Positions 26,362-34,939 of a stretch of DNA of 64,000 bases are shown piece after piece. Made by a program: the position numbers and the translations under genes. Position 1 is the first letter of the stretch; every line of letters begins with the position of its first letter. The notes beneath the pieces are model-generated. The model saw only the letters and a program-made list of their open reading frames with translations. It searched no databases and was not told where the DNA came from. Source of the stretch: JANPJV01 sp031425695 (GTDB lineage: Bacteria > Pseudomonadota > Gammaproteobacteria > Xanthomonadales > SZUA-5); the NCBI GenBank assembly GCA_031425695.1, contig JANPJV010000116.1:62001-126000 (forward strand). Direction: 5' to 3'.

Positions 26362-29300
26362 TCAGTTTTGGCGACGGAGCGCCACGAACCCAACCGTGCC
26401 GATCAACATGATGAGCAACAGCAGACCGCGCAGATCCAGGCTCGGGATCGGCTCGAATTCCGCGCCCACCGTGACTGCAACGCTCAGCGTGTTGTTCGTC
26501 GTGACCGGGTCAGCGGTCGGCGATGCCGTGCTCGCCATGATCGAGGACGTGCCCGGTGCATTGCTGTACGCCGTCACTGCCAGCGTACGCGTTGCATTCG
26601 GTGCCGTGCCGCCGGCCCAGGTGCAGGTGATCACGCCAGACAGTCCGACCTGCGGGGTGGTACACACCGCACCCGCACTTGCCACGAATGAGCTGAAGCG
26701 GAAGTCCGGGCTCAGGGTGACGGTGATCGAGACATTCTGCGCGTCACTCGGACCGAGGTTGGTGCTGGTGGCCGTAAAGGTCACCGGCTGGTTCACCTGC
26801 ACATTGGTGGCCGAGGCCGTGAAGGTAAGCGCCAGATTCGCCGACGTGTTGACCGTGGTGGTCGTCGTTGCCGTGTTGGGCGTCACCGGATCCGGGGTCG
26901 CGGCAGTCGCCGTCACCGTTGCCGAGATGACTGTCGCATTCGGCGTCGCCGGTGCAACCAGCACAACGATGGTCGCCGCGCGCGATCCACCAGCAACCAC
27001 GGAACCCGTGAACGTACAGGTAATCGTCGCGCCACCCACGCAGCTGCCACCACCCGCGACCGAACCAGACACGAAGCTCGTGTTGGCCGGGGTGGGCAGC
27101 GTCACCGTCACGCCAGTCGCATCGGACGGGCCGGCATTCGACACCGTCGCCGTGTAGGTCAAGTTGCTACCCGCCGTGACGGGATCCGGTGCGTCCGTCA
27201 GGGTGACCGTCAGGTCGGCCGACGCCACCACTGCGGTCGTCGCCGTCGCGGTGTTCGGCGAAGTCGGGTCCGGTGAGCTCGAAGAACCAGTAGCCGTTGC
27301 GCTGAGATTCGCGGTTTGCGCTGCACTGACCAGCACGACGATCGTTGCCGTGCGGGAAACGGTCGGAGCCGTTGCACCTGCCCAGGTGCAGCTGACCGTG
27401 GTCGTGCCCGAGCAAGCCCCACCCGCACTCGGAGTGGCCGAGACAAAGGTGGTGCCGGCCGGCAGCGGCAGGCTGATGTTCACGCCCTGCGCATCCGACG
27501 GGCCACCGTTGGTCACCGTCGCGGTGTAGGTGAGATTGGTGCCTGCGGTCACCGGATCCGGCGCATCGGTCAGCGTGATCGTCAGGTCCGCCGAGCTACC
27601 CACCGTGGTGGTGGCCGTGGCCGAACTGTTGGCTGCTGTCGGATCCGACGTGGTTGATCCGGCCGTCGCCGTGGCCGACAGGGTGCCGGTGGTCGCGGCA
27701 GCGACTGCAACCACGATCGTGGCCGTGCGGGTACCCGTCGGAATCGTCGCGCCGGCAAAGGTGCACACTACCGGAGTCGCCGCGTTGCACACGCCACCCG
27801 CACTCGGCGTCGCCGAGACGAAGGTGGTGCCAGCCGGCAGCGGCAGGGTGATGGTCACGCCCTGCGCATCCGAAGGTCCCGTGTTGGTCACGGTCGCCGT
27901 GTAGGTGAGGTTGGTGCCAGCCGTGACCGGATCCGGCGCATCGGTCAGGGTGATCGCGAGATCAGCCGAACCGTTGACGGTCGTGGTAGCAGTGGCGGTA
28001 TTCGCGCCCGGACCCGGATCGGGCGTGGTCGAGGACACCGTCACCGTCGCGTTCAAGGGTCCAGTGGCGCTCGCGGCCACCGACGCAACAACCACTACCG
28101 AGCGCGCATTTGCGGCACCCGATGCGGTCGCGCCGGCCCAGGTACAGACAACCGGGGTGGCGGCGTTGCAGACACCACCGGCGCTCGGGGTCGCGGACAC
28201 GAAGCTGGTGCCAGCCGGGAGCGGCAGGCTGATCGACACGGCATCGGCCGGGTTCGGCCCATTGTTGGTAGCCGTCGCCGTGTAGGTCAGGTTGGACCCG
28301 GCCGTGACCGGATCTGGGCTGTCGGTGAGCGCAGCAACCAGGTCGGCCCCCGGAACCCCGGTGGTGATCTCCAGCGACCAGTTGGTGAGGGAGCCAGCGT
28401 CGCCACCGAGATCATCGACGATGTACAACGACCAGACGCCATTCTGGGCAGTCGCCGGGCCATAGATCGTAGCCAGGTTGAGCGAATACGGGCCTGCTGG
28501 CGCGGGAGCCGGGAAGATATCGCCAGTGACGAAATCTGTGGGCAGGTAGGTGCCCGACACCACCTGGGCCGCATCCGGAAGTGAAGTGGCAGCGGCCGCA
28601 TTGAACGCGAGGTTGACGCCGACCAGGTCTAAAGAGCCCCCGACATCAGACATCAACATGATGCGCTGGCCTCCGGGCGTGACCAGCAGAGCATCGATGT
28701 CATCCGGGAATGTGTGCGAAAGGCCGTTGAGGCGCACCGTGAGGTTAATGACGTTATCAACCAGGCCGCTGACGTTGATCGTCGAGGGATACGGTGCTGC
28801 AGGGCCGGAAGTGGTACCCGGAGCGCCGGCCGGAATGGTGATGGCGCCGCCGGTGAAGGTGCTCACCACTGTGCCGCCGATAGTCATCGGGATGCCCTGT
28901 TGGGTCATCGTCCCGCCATCATTTAGCGGACCCCAGGTGGCATTGAACTGCAATGCGTTGCCCGTCGTGGTCTGGCCGATGATGGTGACCGGGGGGCTGA
29001 ACGGGCCCGATGGAAGCGTCCCACCCACTTGATAATCAAGCCAATACGTGCCGGCTGGCAGCGGGATCGACAATCCAGAGGCGGTGACGGCCATGATCGG
29101 CCGGTTGGTGGCGCCAATCGTCGTTTCAGTGGTTCGGTAGATATTCGAGAACGCGCCCGAGCTGAAGCGGTTGGTCGTCATGTCGCCAAAGACGACCGTC
29201 GAGCCAGCTACGCTTGGATTGCCGTTCCAGATCTGGAACCGCATGTTGTTGAAGGTCGATGTCGTGGTCGAACCCGTCTGATAGGAATAGACGGTGATCG

Positions 29301-29703
29301 AATTGACCGTGGTTCCAGCTCCGACCGTGAAGTCGTCCGCGACGCGGAAGGCACCCGCGGTACTCGCGGTGAAGCCGAGGCTGGTCATGCCCAGCGAGGG
29401 GTTCTGCAGCCGGCTCTCATCGGTGCCGCCGGCGCCTGCGCCGGGGTGGGTAACGAGCGAAGCGCGTTGATCGATGATGGCATCGATCACGGTCACCTGC
29501 CGGGCTGACGGGTCGTGTGCGGGACCTGGGCCGGCAGTGCCCGGCGCTTGGTCGCTGGCCTGAGCGAACAACTGCGGCGATAGCAGGAGGGAAGCCAGCA
29601 CCAGGGGCATCCAGGCTTTGCCGCGCGACCTTGGAGAGGTCGTGCTCACTGTAGAGGCGGCCACAGCAGGCATATCCAGCCCACCAAGATTCCGATTTTT
29701 CAC
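26362..29703 (-). CDS. Secreted DUF11-repeat protein with P-domain and IPTL-type C-terminus
   Basis: About 1113 residues. A long signal region (KAWMPLVLASLLLSPQLFAQA) is followed by a jelly-roll region of unknown type, then a proprotein-convertase P-like domain (LSHTFPDDIDALLVTPGG ... GVWSLYIVDDLGGDAG) and five to six DUF11 beta-sandwich repeats of ~115 residues, each opening like ADLTITLTDAPDPVTAGTNL. The C-terminus IPSLDLRGLLLLIMLIG with a final LRRQN is an IPTL-CTERM-like sorting signal: IPxL motif, helix, basic tail. The GTG at 29703 is preferred because AGGGG lies eight bases upstream; ATG 29766 or ATG 29673 remain possible. Strong repeat identity points to recent internal duplication. 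Likely a large surface adhesin or stalk protein. Confidence 0.85.
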   Translation of the reverse strand: MKNRNLGGLDMPAVAASTVSTTSPRSRGKAWMPLVLASLLLSPQLFAQASDQAPGTAGPGPAHDPSARQVTVIDAIIDQRASLVTHPGAGAGGTDESRLQNPSLGMTSLGFTASTAGAFRVADDFTVGAGTTVNSITVYSYQTGSTTTSTFNNMRFQIWNGNPSVAGSTVVFGDMTTNRFSSGAFSNIYRTTETTIGATNRPIMAVTASGLSIPLPAGTYWLDYQVGGTLPSGPFSPPVTIIGQTTTGNALQFNATWGPLNDGGTMTQQGIPMTIGGTVVSTFTGGAITIPAGAPGTTSGPAAPYPSTINVSGLVDNVINLTVRLNGLSHTFPDDIDALLVTPGGQRIMLMSDVGGSLDLVGVNLAFNAAAATSLPDAAQVVSGTYLPTDFVTGDIFPAPAPAGPYSLNLATIYGPATAQNGVWSLYIVDDLGGDAGSLTNWSLEITTGVPGADLVAALTDSPDPVTAGSNLTYTATATNNGPNPADAVSISLPLPAGTSFVSATPSAGGVCNAATPVVCTWAGATASGAANARSVVVVASVAASATGPLNATVTVSSTTPDPGPGANTATATTTVNGSADLAITLTDAPDPVTAGTNLTYTATVTNTGPSDAQGVTITLPLPAGTTFVSATPSAGGVCNAATPVVCTFAGATIPTGTRTATIVVAVAAATTGTLSATATAGSTTSDPTAANSSATATTTVGSSADLTITLTDAPDPVTAGTNLTYTATVTNGGPSDAQGVNISLPLPAGTTFVSATPSAGGACSGTTTVSCTWAGATAPTVSRTATIVVLVSAAQTANLSATATGSSSSPDPTSPNTATATTAVVASADLTVTLTDAPDPVTAGSNLTYTATVSNAGPSDATGVTVTLPTPANTSFVSGSVAGGGSCVGGATITCTFTGSVVAGGSRAATIVVLVAPATPNATVISATVTATAATPDPVTPNTATTTTTVNTSANLALTFTASATNVQVNQPVTFTATSTNLGPSDAQNVSITVTLSPDFRFSSFVASAGAVCTTPQVGLSGVITCTWAGGTAPNATRTLAVTAYSNAPGTSSIMASTASPTADPVTTNNTLSVAVTVGAEFEPIPSLDLRGLLLLIMLIGTVGFVALRRQN

Positions 29704-29993
29704 GAATTTTCCCCTGTTGATTACACTGAACAACGCGCGTCGCACATCGTCACGGATGTTCGACATTGTTGGGTGTGGAGGCTAAGGGGCAATCAGTCGC
29801 GTGTCCAGATGTGAATCCCATATGACTGTGGAAATTTCCTACTCTGCCGTGGTTCATGCGCCCTTTTTTTTGCAGAATTGCCAAGTGGAGGGTCGGCCGA
29901 AGGTCCGTCGGCCAGCAACCGGTGGAACCGTGGAGCCTGCAAGTCGAGCTCGGATCAAGGCGATTGCCAGCCCGAGCGGCAGCCTCTAATCCC
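29704..29993. other. Gene-free leader region of the DUF11 gene
   Basis: About 290 bases without a convincing gene. They hold the upstream region of the minus-strand DUF11 gene, an eight-T run near 29865, and a small dyad CGGCCGA/TCGGCC at 29894-29913 that could end transcription of the histidine kinase gene. Confidence 0.35.
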
Positions 29994-31124
29994 TCATGAT
30001 TGCAAGTCAGCGCTCGCGGCGGCCGGCAGCGTGAATACGAATCTCGAGCCCCGGCCCTCCTCGCTTGCGACGCCCACGACGCCGCCGTGGGCCTCGACGA
30101 AGCTGCGTACGATGGCGAGCCCCAAGCCGCTGGCACCCTCGGCCAGGCCGTCGGTCTCGCCCTTGCCGAAGACCCGGGTCAGCAGCGCGGCCGGGATCCC
30201 GGTGCCGTTGTCGGCGACCGAACATTCCACGCCATCCGGAACGCTGTGCGCACTGATCACGATTTCGCCGCGTGGGGTGTAGCGGATTGCATTTGCAATG
30301 AGGTTCTGGAAAATCCGGCGCAGCAGTCCTGCATCGGCATTGACCTGCAAGGTGTCTGGCACGTCGTTCACGAGCCGGGTACTGTCGGTGCCCGCCACTG
30401 GATGCAGGTCGTGGATGAGGGCCTCAACCAGGGGCCACAGGTCGAGCTCACGGCGCTGCAGGTGAATACCAAGCTCTGATTCGAGATTCTTGTTCTCATC
30501 CAGGACCTTGGCCACGATGCGCTCCAGGTGCTGCACGTTTCGCGCGAGCGCCGCCAGCATCTGGCTCACCTCTTTCGACGGTTCAGAGCGCCGCAGGTGG
30601 GCCTCGATCACCCTTCCGCAGAGCGCGACGGCGTTGAGCGGCGTGCGCAGGTCGTGGGCGACGAAGCTCAGGTACTCGGCCCGACGCTCCTGCACCTGCC
30701 GTGCGAGCTGGGTTGAATAAGTTTGCAGCGCCAGCCCGATCGCATGGTCGAGCACGCGATTGAGCACATGAAAGGGTGCACCCTGCAGCACCAGCCCGTG
30801 CTCGCTCGCCAAGTCGTGGATGCAGCCTCGCAGGATGTTGTATTCGGCAACCACCTCCTCGATCTGGAACTGGTTTTCCAGGCGCTGCAGACCGTGGGCG
30901 GTCGAACTCGCCAGGGCATGCGCAATTGATTCGCCGGTGTTGGCTCGCAACTCGACTTCCAGTTCCGCGAGCAGCATGGGAATGTGGTCGTTGAGGGCCG
31001 GCACATCCAGGCGACGTGCGGCCGGCATTTCGCGGACCTTGCCGCGCCAACGCGACAGCAATGCATCCCGCTCGGCATGGATCAGGTCCGCAAGGGCTTT
31101 CATGATGTTGCCGGGTGCGGCCAT
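29994..31124 (-). CDS. Soluble sensor histidine kinase (RsbRD-type N-terminus)
   Basis: A 376-residue cytosolic histidine kinase. The N-terminal ~140 residues (LADLIHAERDALLSRWRGKV ... GLQRLENQFQIEEVVAEYN) resemble the RsbRD N-terminal sensor domain. The dimerisation domain carries the phospho-acceptor His in FVAHDLRTPLNAV, then HATPase boxes: N box NLIANAIRYTP, G1 DNGTGIP, G2 GASGLGLAIV. No membrane helix is seen. ATG 31124 has GGAG upstream; a TTG 13 codons earlier is less likely. No response-regulator gene is next to it, so it is an orphan. Phased 21-bp repeats lie in the promoter region. Confidence 0.88.
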   Translation of the reverse strand: MAAPGNIMKALADLIHAERDALLSRWRGKVREMPAARRLDVPALNDHIPMLLAELEVELRANTGESIAHALASSTAHGLQRLENQFQIEEVVAEYNILRGCIHDLASEHGLVLQGAPFHVLNRVLDHAIGLALQTYSTQLARQVQERRAEYLSFVAHDLRTPLNAVALCGRVIEAHLRRSEPSKEVSQMLAALARNVQHLERIVAKVLDENKNLESELGIHLQRRELDLWPLVEALIHDLHPVAGTDSTRLVNDVPDTLQVNADAGLLRRIFQNLIANAIRYTPRGEIVISAHSVPDGVECSVADNGTGIPAALLTRVFGKGETDGLAEGASGLGLAIVRSFVEAHGGVVGVASEEGRGSRFVFTLPAAASADLQS

Positions 31125-31175
31125 GCCACTCGCTCCAAGCCTGGTCAGGGGAACAATACGCAATGACTACTGCCC

Positions 31176-31225
31176 TGGGTGTCCAGAAAACGTCGCTGGG
31201 TGTCCTGAAAACGTCAGAAAGCGTC
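31176..31225. repeat. 21-bp phased direct repeat between divergent genes
   Basis: TGGGTGTCCAGAAAACGTC (31176-31194) and TGGGTGTCCTGAAAACGTC (31197-31215) repeat with a 21-base step, followed by a partial third copy AGAAAGCGTC (31216-31225). Two DNA turns apart, they would place bound proteins on one face. Located between the divergent kinase and secreted-protein genes, so a shared operator is possible. Confidence 0.45.
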
Positions 31226-31347
31226 GACGGCAAGCCCCGTGAGAGATGCTCGTCCACCACCGAGTAGTGACGCCTGTCGCGGACCTGCCGGTCGCCAGAT
31301 TCGGCTGAACCATGCAAGATGTCAGCCGGGTAGCGGAGGACATCTCG

Positions 31348-33102
31348 ATGGTTCGTCATACCGGGATAGCGGTCGGGTGGTTGGCACTGTGCCTGGCAGG
31401 CGCCCACGCCAGCGCCGCCGTCGCGTCCTTCCATGCGCCGCCGGTCACCAGCGGCACGCTCGCAGTCGACCTGCACGCCACTGCCGCAGTCAGCGCCAAC
31501 ACACCGGTCGTGGCCAGCTTCGGCGTGCCGTTTCCGCGCGGATCGATCACGACGTCCGCGCTAACCCAGGTGCGCGTGCTCGAAGGCGGCAATGAAATTG
31601 CGGCCTACGTGGAAGCGCTGACGCCGTGGCGTCACCGCAGCAATCCTGGCATCGATGGGCAGTCGCTGCGCGTGGTGCTGATCCAGATCGAAGTGAGCTT
31701 TGCCAACCCGGCGTTGGCGAAGCGCATCGAGGTCGTGTTCGGTGGCGCTCCGCGCACGCTGTCGCGATCCACCCGGGCGACGCGTGCGAGCACCTGGGCT
31801 GCGGTGACCAGCGGCAGCTTCCTGCCCGCCGACAATGTGCTGGAACCCATGGTCTATGCCACCTTGCCGGCGGCCTGGCTGGCGCAAGGCGTCCTGCGCC
31901 ACACGCGCACCCTGCCCTTCGATGCGAGCAACGGCGCGGTGCGCGACACCCCGGCAAGCATGCAGGCCACCCCGAGCTGGCCCGGCACACAGGAAGCCGA
32001 ACGGGCGCACAAGAACAATTTCTACACCGTGATCAACGAGGATGATCCGCTCGTCGCGCCGGCTAATCTGTGCCCCTACAAGAGCGCATTCGAGCCCTGG
32101 TTGTACGACCGCGCCGCGACCATGCACACGCTGTACCTGCGCAGCGGATTCCTGAAGCCACTGCGCGAGGCGGTTCGCCACAGCGAGTTCTATCGCGCCC
32201 GGCTCAATGCCAATGGTGGCTTCGCGCTGAATCCGAGCGACAACAAGTATTCGTTCAACGAATCGCTGGCCTACAGCTACTGGCTGACGGGAGACGAGGC
32301 CTTCCTGCCGGCAATCACCAGCACCGCGGACGCCCACAACGGCACCGCGCATGCGTGGAGCGCAGGACTTGGTTTCTGGACCGAGCGCAGCGTCGCCTTC
32401 AAGCTGATGGCGCACCTCGTTGATTACGAAGTCAGCGGCAGCAGCACCCGGCGCGACAGCGTCAATGCCATCGTGAGCGCGCTCGCCGCGCACCAGAACG
32501 GCATACCGGCCGGAATTCCGGCAAGCCGCATCGATGGCGGCTGGTATCACACCGGTGCCCAGCATGGCGACTGGGACGGTGCCGCCTACGGCGCATCGAC
32601 CTGGATGACCGCGCTGCTCACGGATGCCTTGCGACGCGCATACGCCAGCGACGAAGACGTCAGCACTGCGCAGATGATCCGCCGTAGCGGCAGTTTCCTG
32701 CGCACGGCCCTGCGTACCGCGGCCAGCCAATATGGTGGCAGCACCCTGGCGCCGCGGTATGTCATCGAGCACGACGGCACCGACTTTGCCTCGACCAGCC
32801 CGCTGCACGACGAGGAACACGCCCTCGACGTCGGTGCAGCGCTGGCCTGGGCCGACTACTTCGGCGCCCTCCTCGGCCAGCGCGACCCGGCACTGGCAGC
32901 CGACGTCACCGGTCTCTACATGAGCTACGATCGTGGTGTGAACTTCTGGATCCGCCCGACGGCACCCGCGTCGGGCAACAGCGCTTTCCGCGTCAACCCC
33001 TGGCGCAAATGGGGATGGGAACACCGCACCAGTGACGGTCTGTCCTGGGCGCTGGCCGGCGTCAGTGAAGGCGACGGGGTCTATGCCAACGGCTTCGAGT
33101 AG
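31348..33102 (+). CDS. Secreted protein of unknown function with GFE tail
   Basis: A 584-residue exported protein. GGAGG stands nine bases before ATG 31348, which opens a signal peptide (VGWLALCLAGAHASAA). An N-terminal beta-rich region (VVASFGVPFPRGSI, resembling the start of PcRGLX/YetA-like hydrolases) is followed by a helical part that could be an alpha/alpha toroid: repeated aromatic helices such as KYSFNESLAYSYWLTGDEAF and ERSVAFKLMAHLVDYEV. Such toroids often bind or cleave polysaccharides, but I cannot assign a family with certainty. The C-terminus is DGVYANGFE. The next gene is another secreted protein carrying the same motif near its N-terminus. Confidence 0.72.
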   Translation: MVRHTGIAVGWLALCLAGAHASAAVASFHAPPVTSGTLAVDLHATAAVSANTPVVASFGVPFPRGSITTSALTQVRVLEGGNEIAAYVEALTPWRHRSNPGIDGQSLRVVLIQIEVSFANPALAKRIEVVFGGAPRTLSRSTRATRASTWAAVTSGSFLPADNVLEPMVYATLPAAWLAQGVLRHTRTLPFDASNGAVRDTPASMQATPSWPGTQEAERAHKNNFYTVINEDDPLVAPANLCPYKSAFEPWLYDRAATMHTLYLRSGFLKPLREAVRHSEFYRARLNANGGFALNPSDNKYSFNESLAYSYWLTGDEAFLPAITSTADAHNGTAHAWSAGLGFWTERSVAFKLMAHLVDYEVSGSSTRRDSVNAIVSALAAHQNGIPAGIPASRIDGGWYHTGAQHGDWDGAAYGASTWMTALLTDALRRAYASDEDVSTAQMIRRSGSFLRTALRTAASQYGGSTLAPRYVIEHDGTDFASTSPLHDEEHALDVGAALAWADYFGALLGQRDPALAADVTGLYMSYDRGVNFWIRPTAPASGNSAFRVNPWRKWGWEHRTSDGLSWALAGVSEGDGVYANGFE

Positions 33103-33175
33103 CTTTAATTCGACGCTGTCGTCGGCAGCGTGATTTTCCGTCTTGCAAGGCAACACAGGAAAAAGGGTGGGGAAA

Positions 33176-34729
33176 ATGGCCAGTAACCGATTCGCATGGG
33201 CACTTGCGTTGGCGCTGCCGACGGCCGCACATGCGGAGCTGTTGTTGCAAAGCGGGTTCGAGCCCGAGTGCGGACGCCTTGCGATGGTCGAACGATTCAC
33301 GTCGCCGGCAGCCACCTGGCCGGCACCCTGGTTTGCGGTCGGCGGGGTTGCGCTCGCGGATGTGCAGGGCGGCGAAGCGCGCCTGCGTCCGCTCCCCAGC
33401 AGCTACACGCTGGCACGCATGTGGGCGCCGATCGCCACGCGCGACGTCGAGGTGCGCTTTCGCTTTCGCATCGAGCATCAACCGAGCCAGGGCGTGGCCT
33501 TCCTGGTGCGCCACAACGGCGGTTTCCTGAATCAGTCCATGGCAGCCGGTCAAGGCTATGGCGTGTTCGTCGAAGGCGGCATGCGCGGCCTGCCCGGCAT
33601 CGGTATCTGGAAAGAGGAAGCAGGCGTCGAATCGCCGCTGGCCCACAGCGTTGCCGCGATACCCGGGCCGAGTGCGGGCGTCGACTACCGCGTACGCTTT
33701 CGTGCGCATCAATTGAATGCCACCAGCACGTACATGCAGGCCAAGTTCTGGCCGGATGGCACGCCCGAGCCGCTCGCCTGGCAGGTCAGCGTGACCGACG
33801 CGACACCCGCGTTGCAGAACATCGTCGGCGGCATCGGCATCGACTCGGCCAGCAGCATCCTGAGCCCCAACCCGGTCACCGCGAATGCCTTCGTCGACGA
33901 CATCGAAGTAGCGCCCCTGTGCAATCCCATCCTTGGATTGAACGTCAGCCTGGTCGGGCAGACGTTCCAGTTCACCGAAGGTCCGCTCTGGCGCGGCGAC
34001 CATCTGCTGTTTACCGATATCGCGGCGAATACCATCTACCGCCTGGACCCGCCGAATGCTCTCAGCGTGCATTTGGCGCCGAGTGATCAGGCCAACGGCC
34101 TGGCGCTCGATTTATCCGGCAACCTGCTTGCTGGCGAGGCGGTCACGCGCAGGGTATCGACGACCAACGCCACTACCGGCGTGAGGACTACCGTGGTCGC
34201 GCTCTACCAGGGAGCGCGGTTCAACTCACCGAACGACCTGATGCTGCGCGCGGATGGCACGCTCTGGTTCACCGATCCCGACTACGGGCTCACCAATCCG
34301 CCGACCCAGCGCGAGCTCCCCTTCAACGGGCTGTTCCGGCGCTCCGTCGACGGCACGCTGACCCTGGAATGGGCCGGCGTGGTCGGGATGAACGAGCCCA
34401 ACGGCGTACAGCTTTCTGCCGACGGCGCCCACCTCTATGTCACCGACACCCAGCAGGCACAGCTGCGCCGTTGGGCCGTCGCGCTGGATGGCAGTCTCTC
34501 CAACCCGCAAGTGGTCGCAAGCGGGCTCAATGTTGCCGATGGCATGTGCATGGACGCACGCGGAAACATCTATGTGAGCGTCGCGACCGGCATCGAGATC
34601 TTCAGCGCCGACGCCGCCCGCTGGGGACTCGTGCCGATCCCGCGCATGGCCAGCAATTGTGCGTTCGGCGACAGCGATGGCCGCAGCCTGTACGTGACCG
34701 CTCGACAGGGGCTGTACCGGGTGCGCTGA
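33176..34729 (+). CDS. Secreted lectin-like plus SMP-30/gluconolactonase-like protein
   Basis: A 517-residue exported protein. ATG 33176 follows GGGTGGGG and opens a signal peptide ending PTAAHA. The mature protein begins ELLLQSGFEPEC, so the GFE motif seen at other proteins' C-termini is here at the N-terminus. Residues ~30-245 look like a concanavalin-type sandwich (RFRIEHQPSQGVAFLVRHNG). Residues ~250-517 are an SMP-30/gluconolactonase/LRE six-bladed propeller: FTEGPLWRGDHLLFTDI, FNSPNDLMLRADGTLWFTDP, GMNEPNGVQLSADGAHLYVTD. These supply the metal-binding Glu, Asn and Asp. A lactone-hydrolase activity on sugar acids is plausible; extracellular. Confidence 0.85.
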   Translation: MASNRFAWALALALPTAAHAELLLQSGFEPECGRLAMVERFTSPAATWPAPWFAVGGVALADVQGGEARLRPLPSSYTLARMWAPIATRDVEVRFRFRIEHQPSQGVAFLVRHNGGFLNQSMAAGQGYGVFVEGGMRGLPGIGIWKEEAGVESPLAHSVAAIPGPSAGVDYRVRFRAHQLNATSTYMQAKFWPDGTPEPLAWQVSVTDATPALQNIVGGIGIDSASSILSPNPVTANAFVDDIEVAPLCNPILGLNVSLVGQTFQFTEGPLWRGDHLLFTDIAANTIYRLDPPNALSVHLAPSDQANGLALDLSGNLLAGEAVTRRVSTTNATTGVRTTVVALYQGARFNSPNDLMLRADGTLWFTDPDYGLTNPPTQRELPFNGLFRRSVDGTLTLEWAGVVGMNEPNGVQLSADGAHLYVTDTQQAQLRRWAVALDGSLSNPQVVASGLNVADGMCMDARGNIYVSVATGIEIFSADAARWGLVPIPRMASNCAFGDSDGRSLYVTARQGLYRVR

Positions 34730-34796
34730 GTAACGGATCGACGTTGGGAACCATCCTGCGCTGCGCGCACACCCTCGCCCGCAGGAAGTGCGACCC

Positions 34797-34874
34797 GTAG
34801 CCCGGGTAAGCGCTAGCGCACCCGGGAACCGTCGCCCGCCGTTTCCCGGGTCCGCCTTTGGCTTACCCGGCTAC
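34797..34874. repeat. Paired REP element (BIME-like), copy 3
   Basis: GTAGCCCGGGTAAGCG with AGCGCACCCGGG, a short spacer, then the mirror copy ending in TTACCCGGCTAC (one C lost). It lies between the convergent ends of the SMP-30-like and TonB-receptor genes, the same kind of position as the copies at 3760 and 8979. Confidence 0.75.
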
Positions 34875-34906
34875 CGCGAGCGTATCGACCGTCACCTGCG
34901 AGCCGC

Positions 34907-34926
34907 GCGGCACATCCATGTGCCGC
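34907..34926. repeat. 20-bp palindrome shared with the 16754 cluster
   Basis: GCGGCACATCCATGTGCCGC is the exact reverse complement of the palindrome at 16754-16773, and both are preceded by CGC. It lies 13 bases from the stop codon of the TonB receptor gene and may serve as a 3' stem-loop. Confidence 0.5.
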
Positions 34927-34939
34927 AAACGCTCAACTC

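Noticed and set aside
31561..33315. 584-codon minus-strand frame opposite the GFE-tail protein
   Set aside because: Antisense shadow of a gene with a signal peptide and ribosome site.
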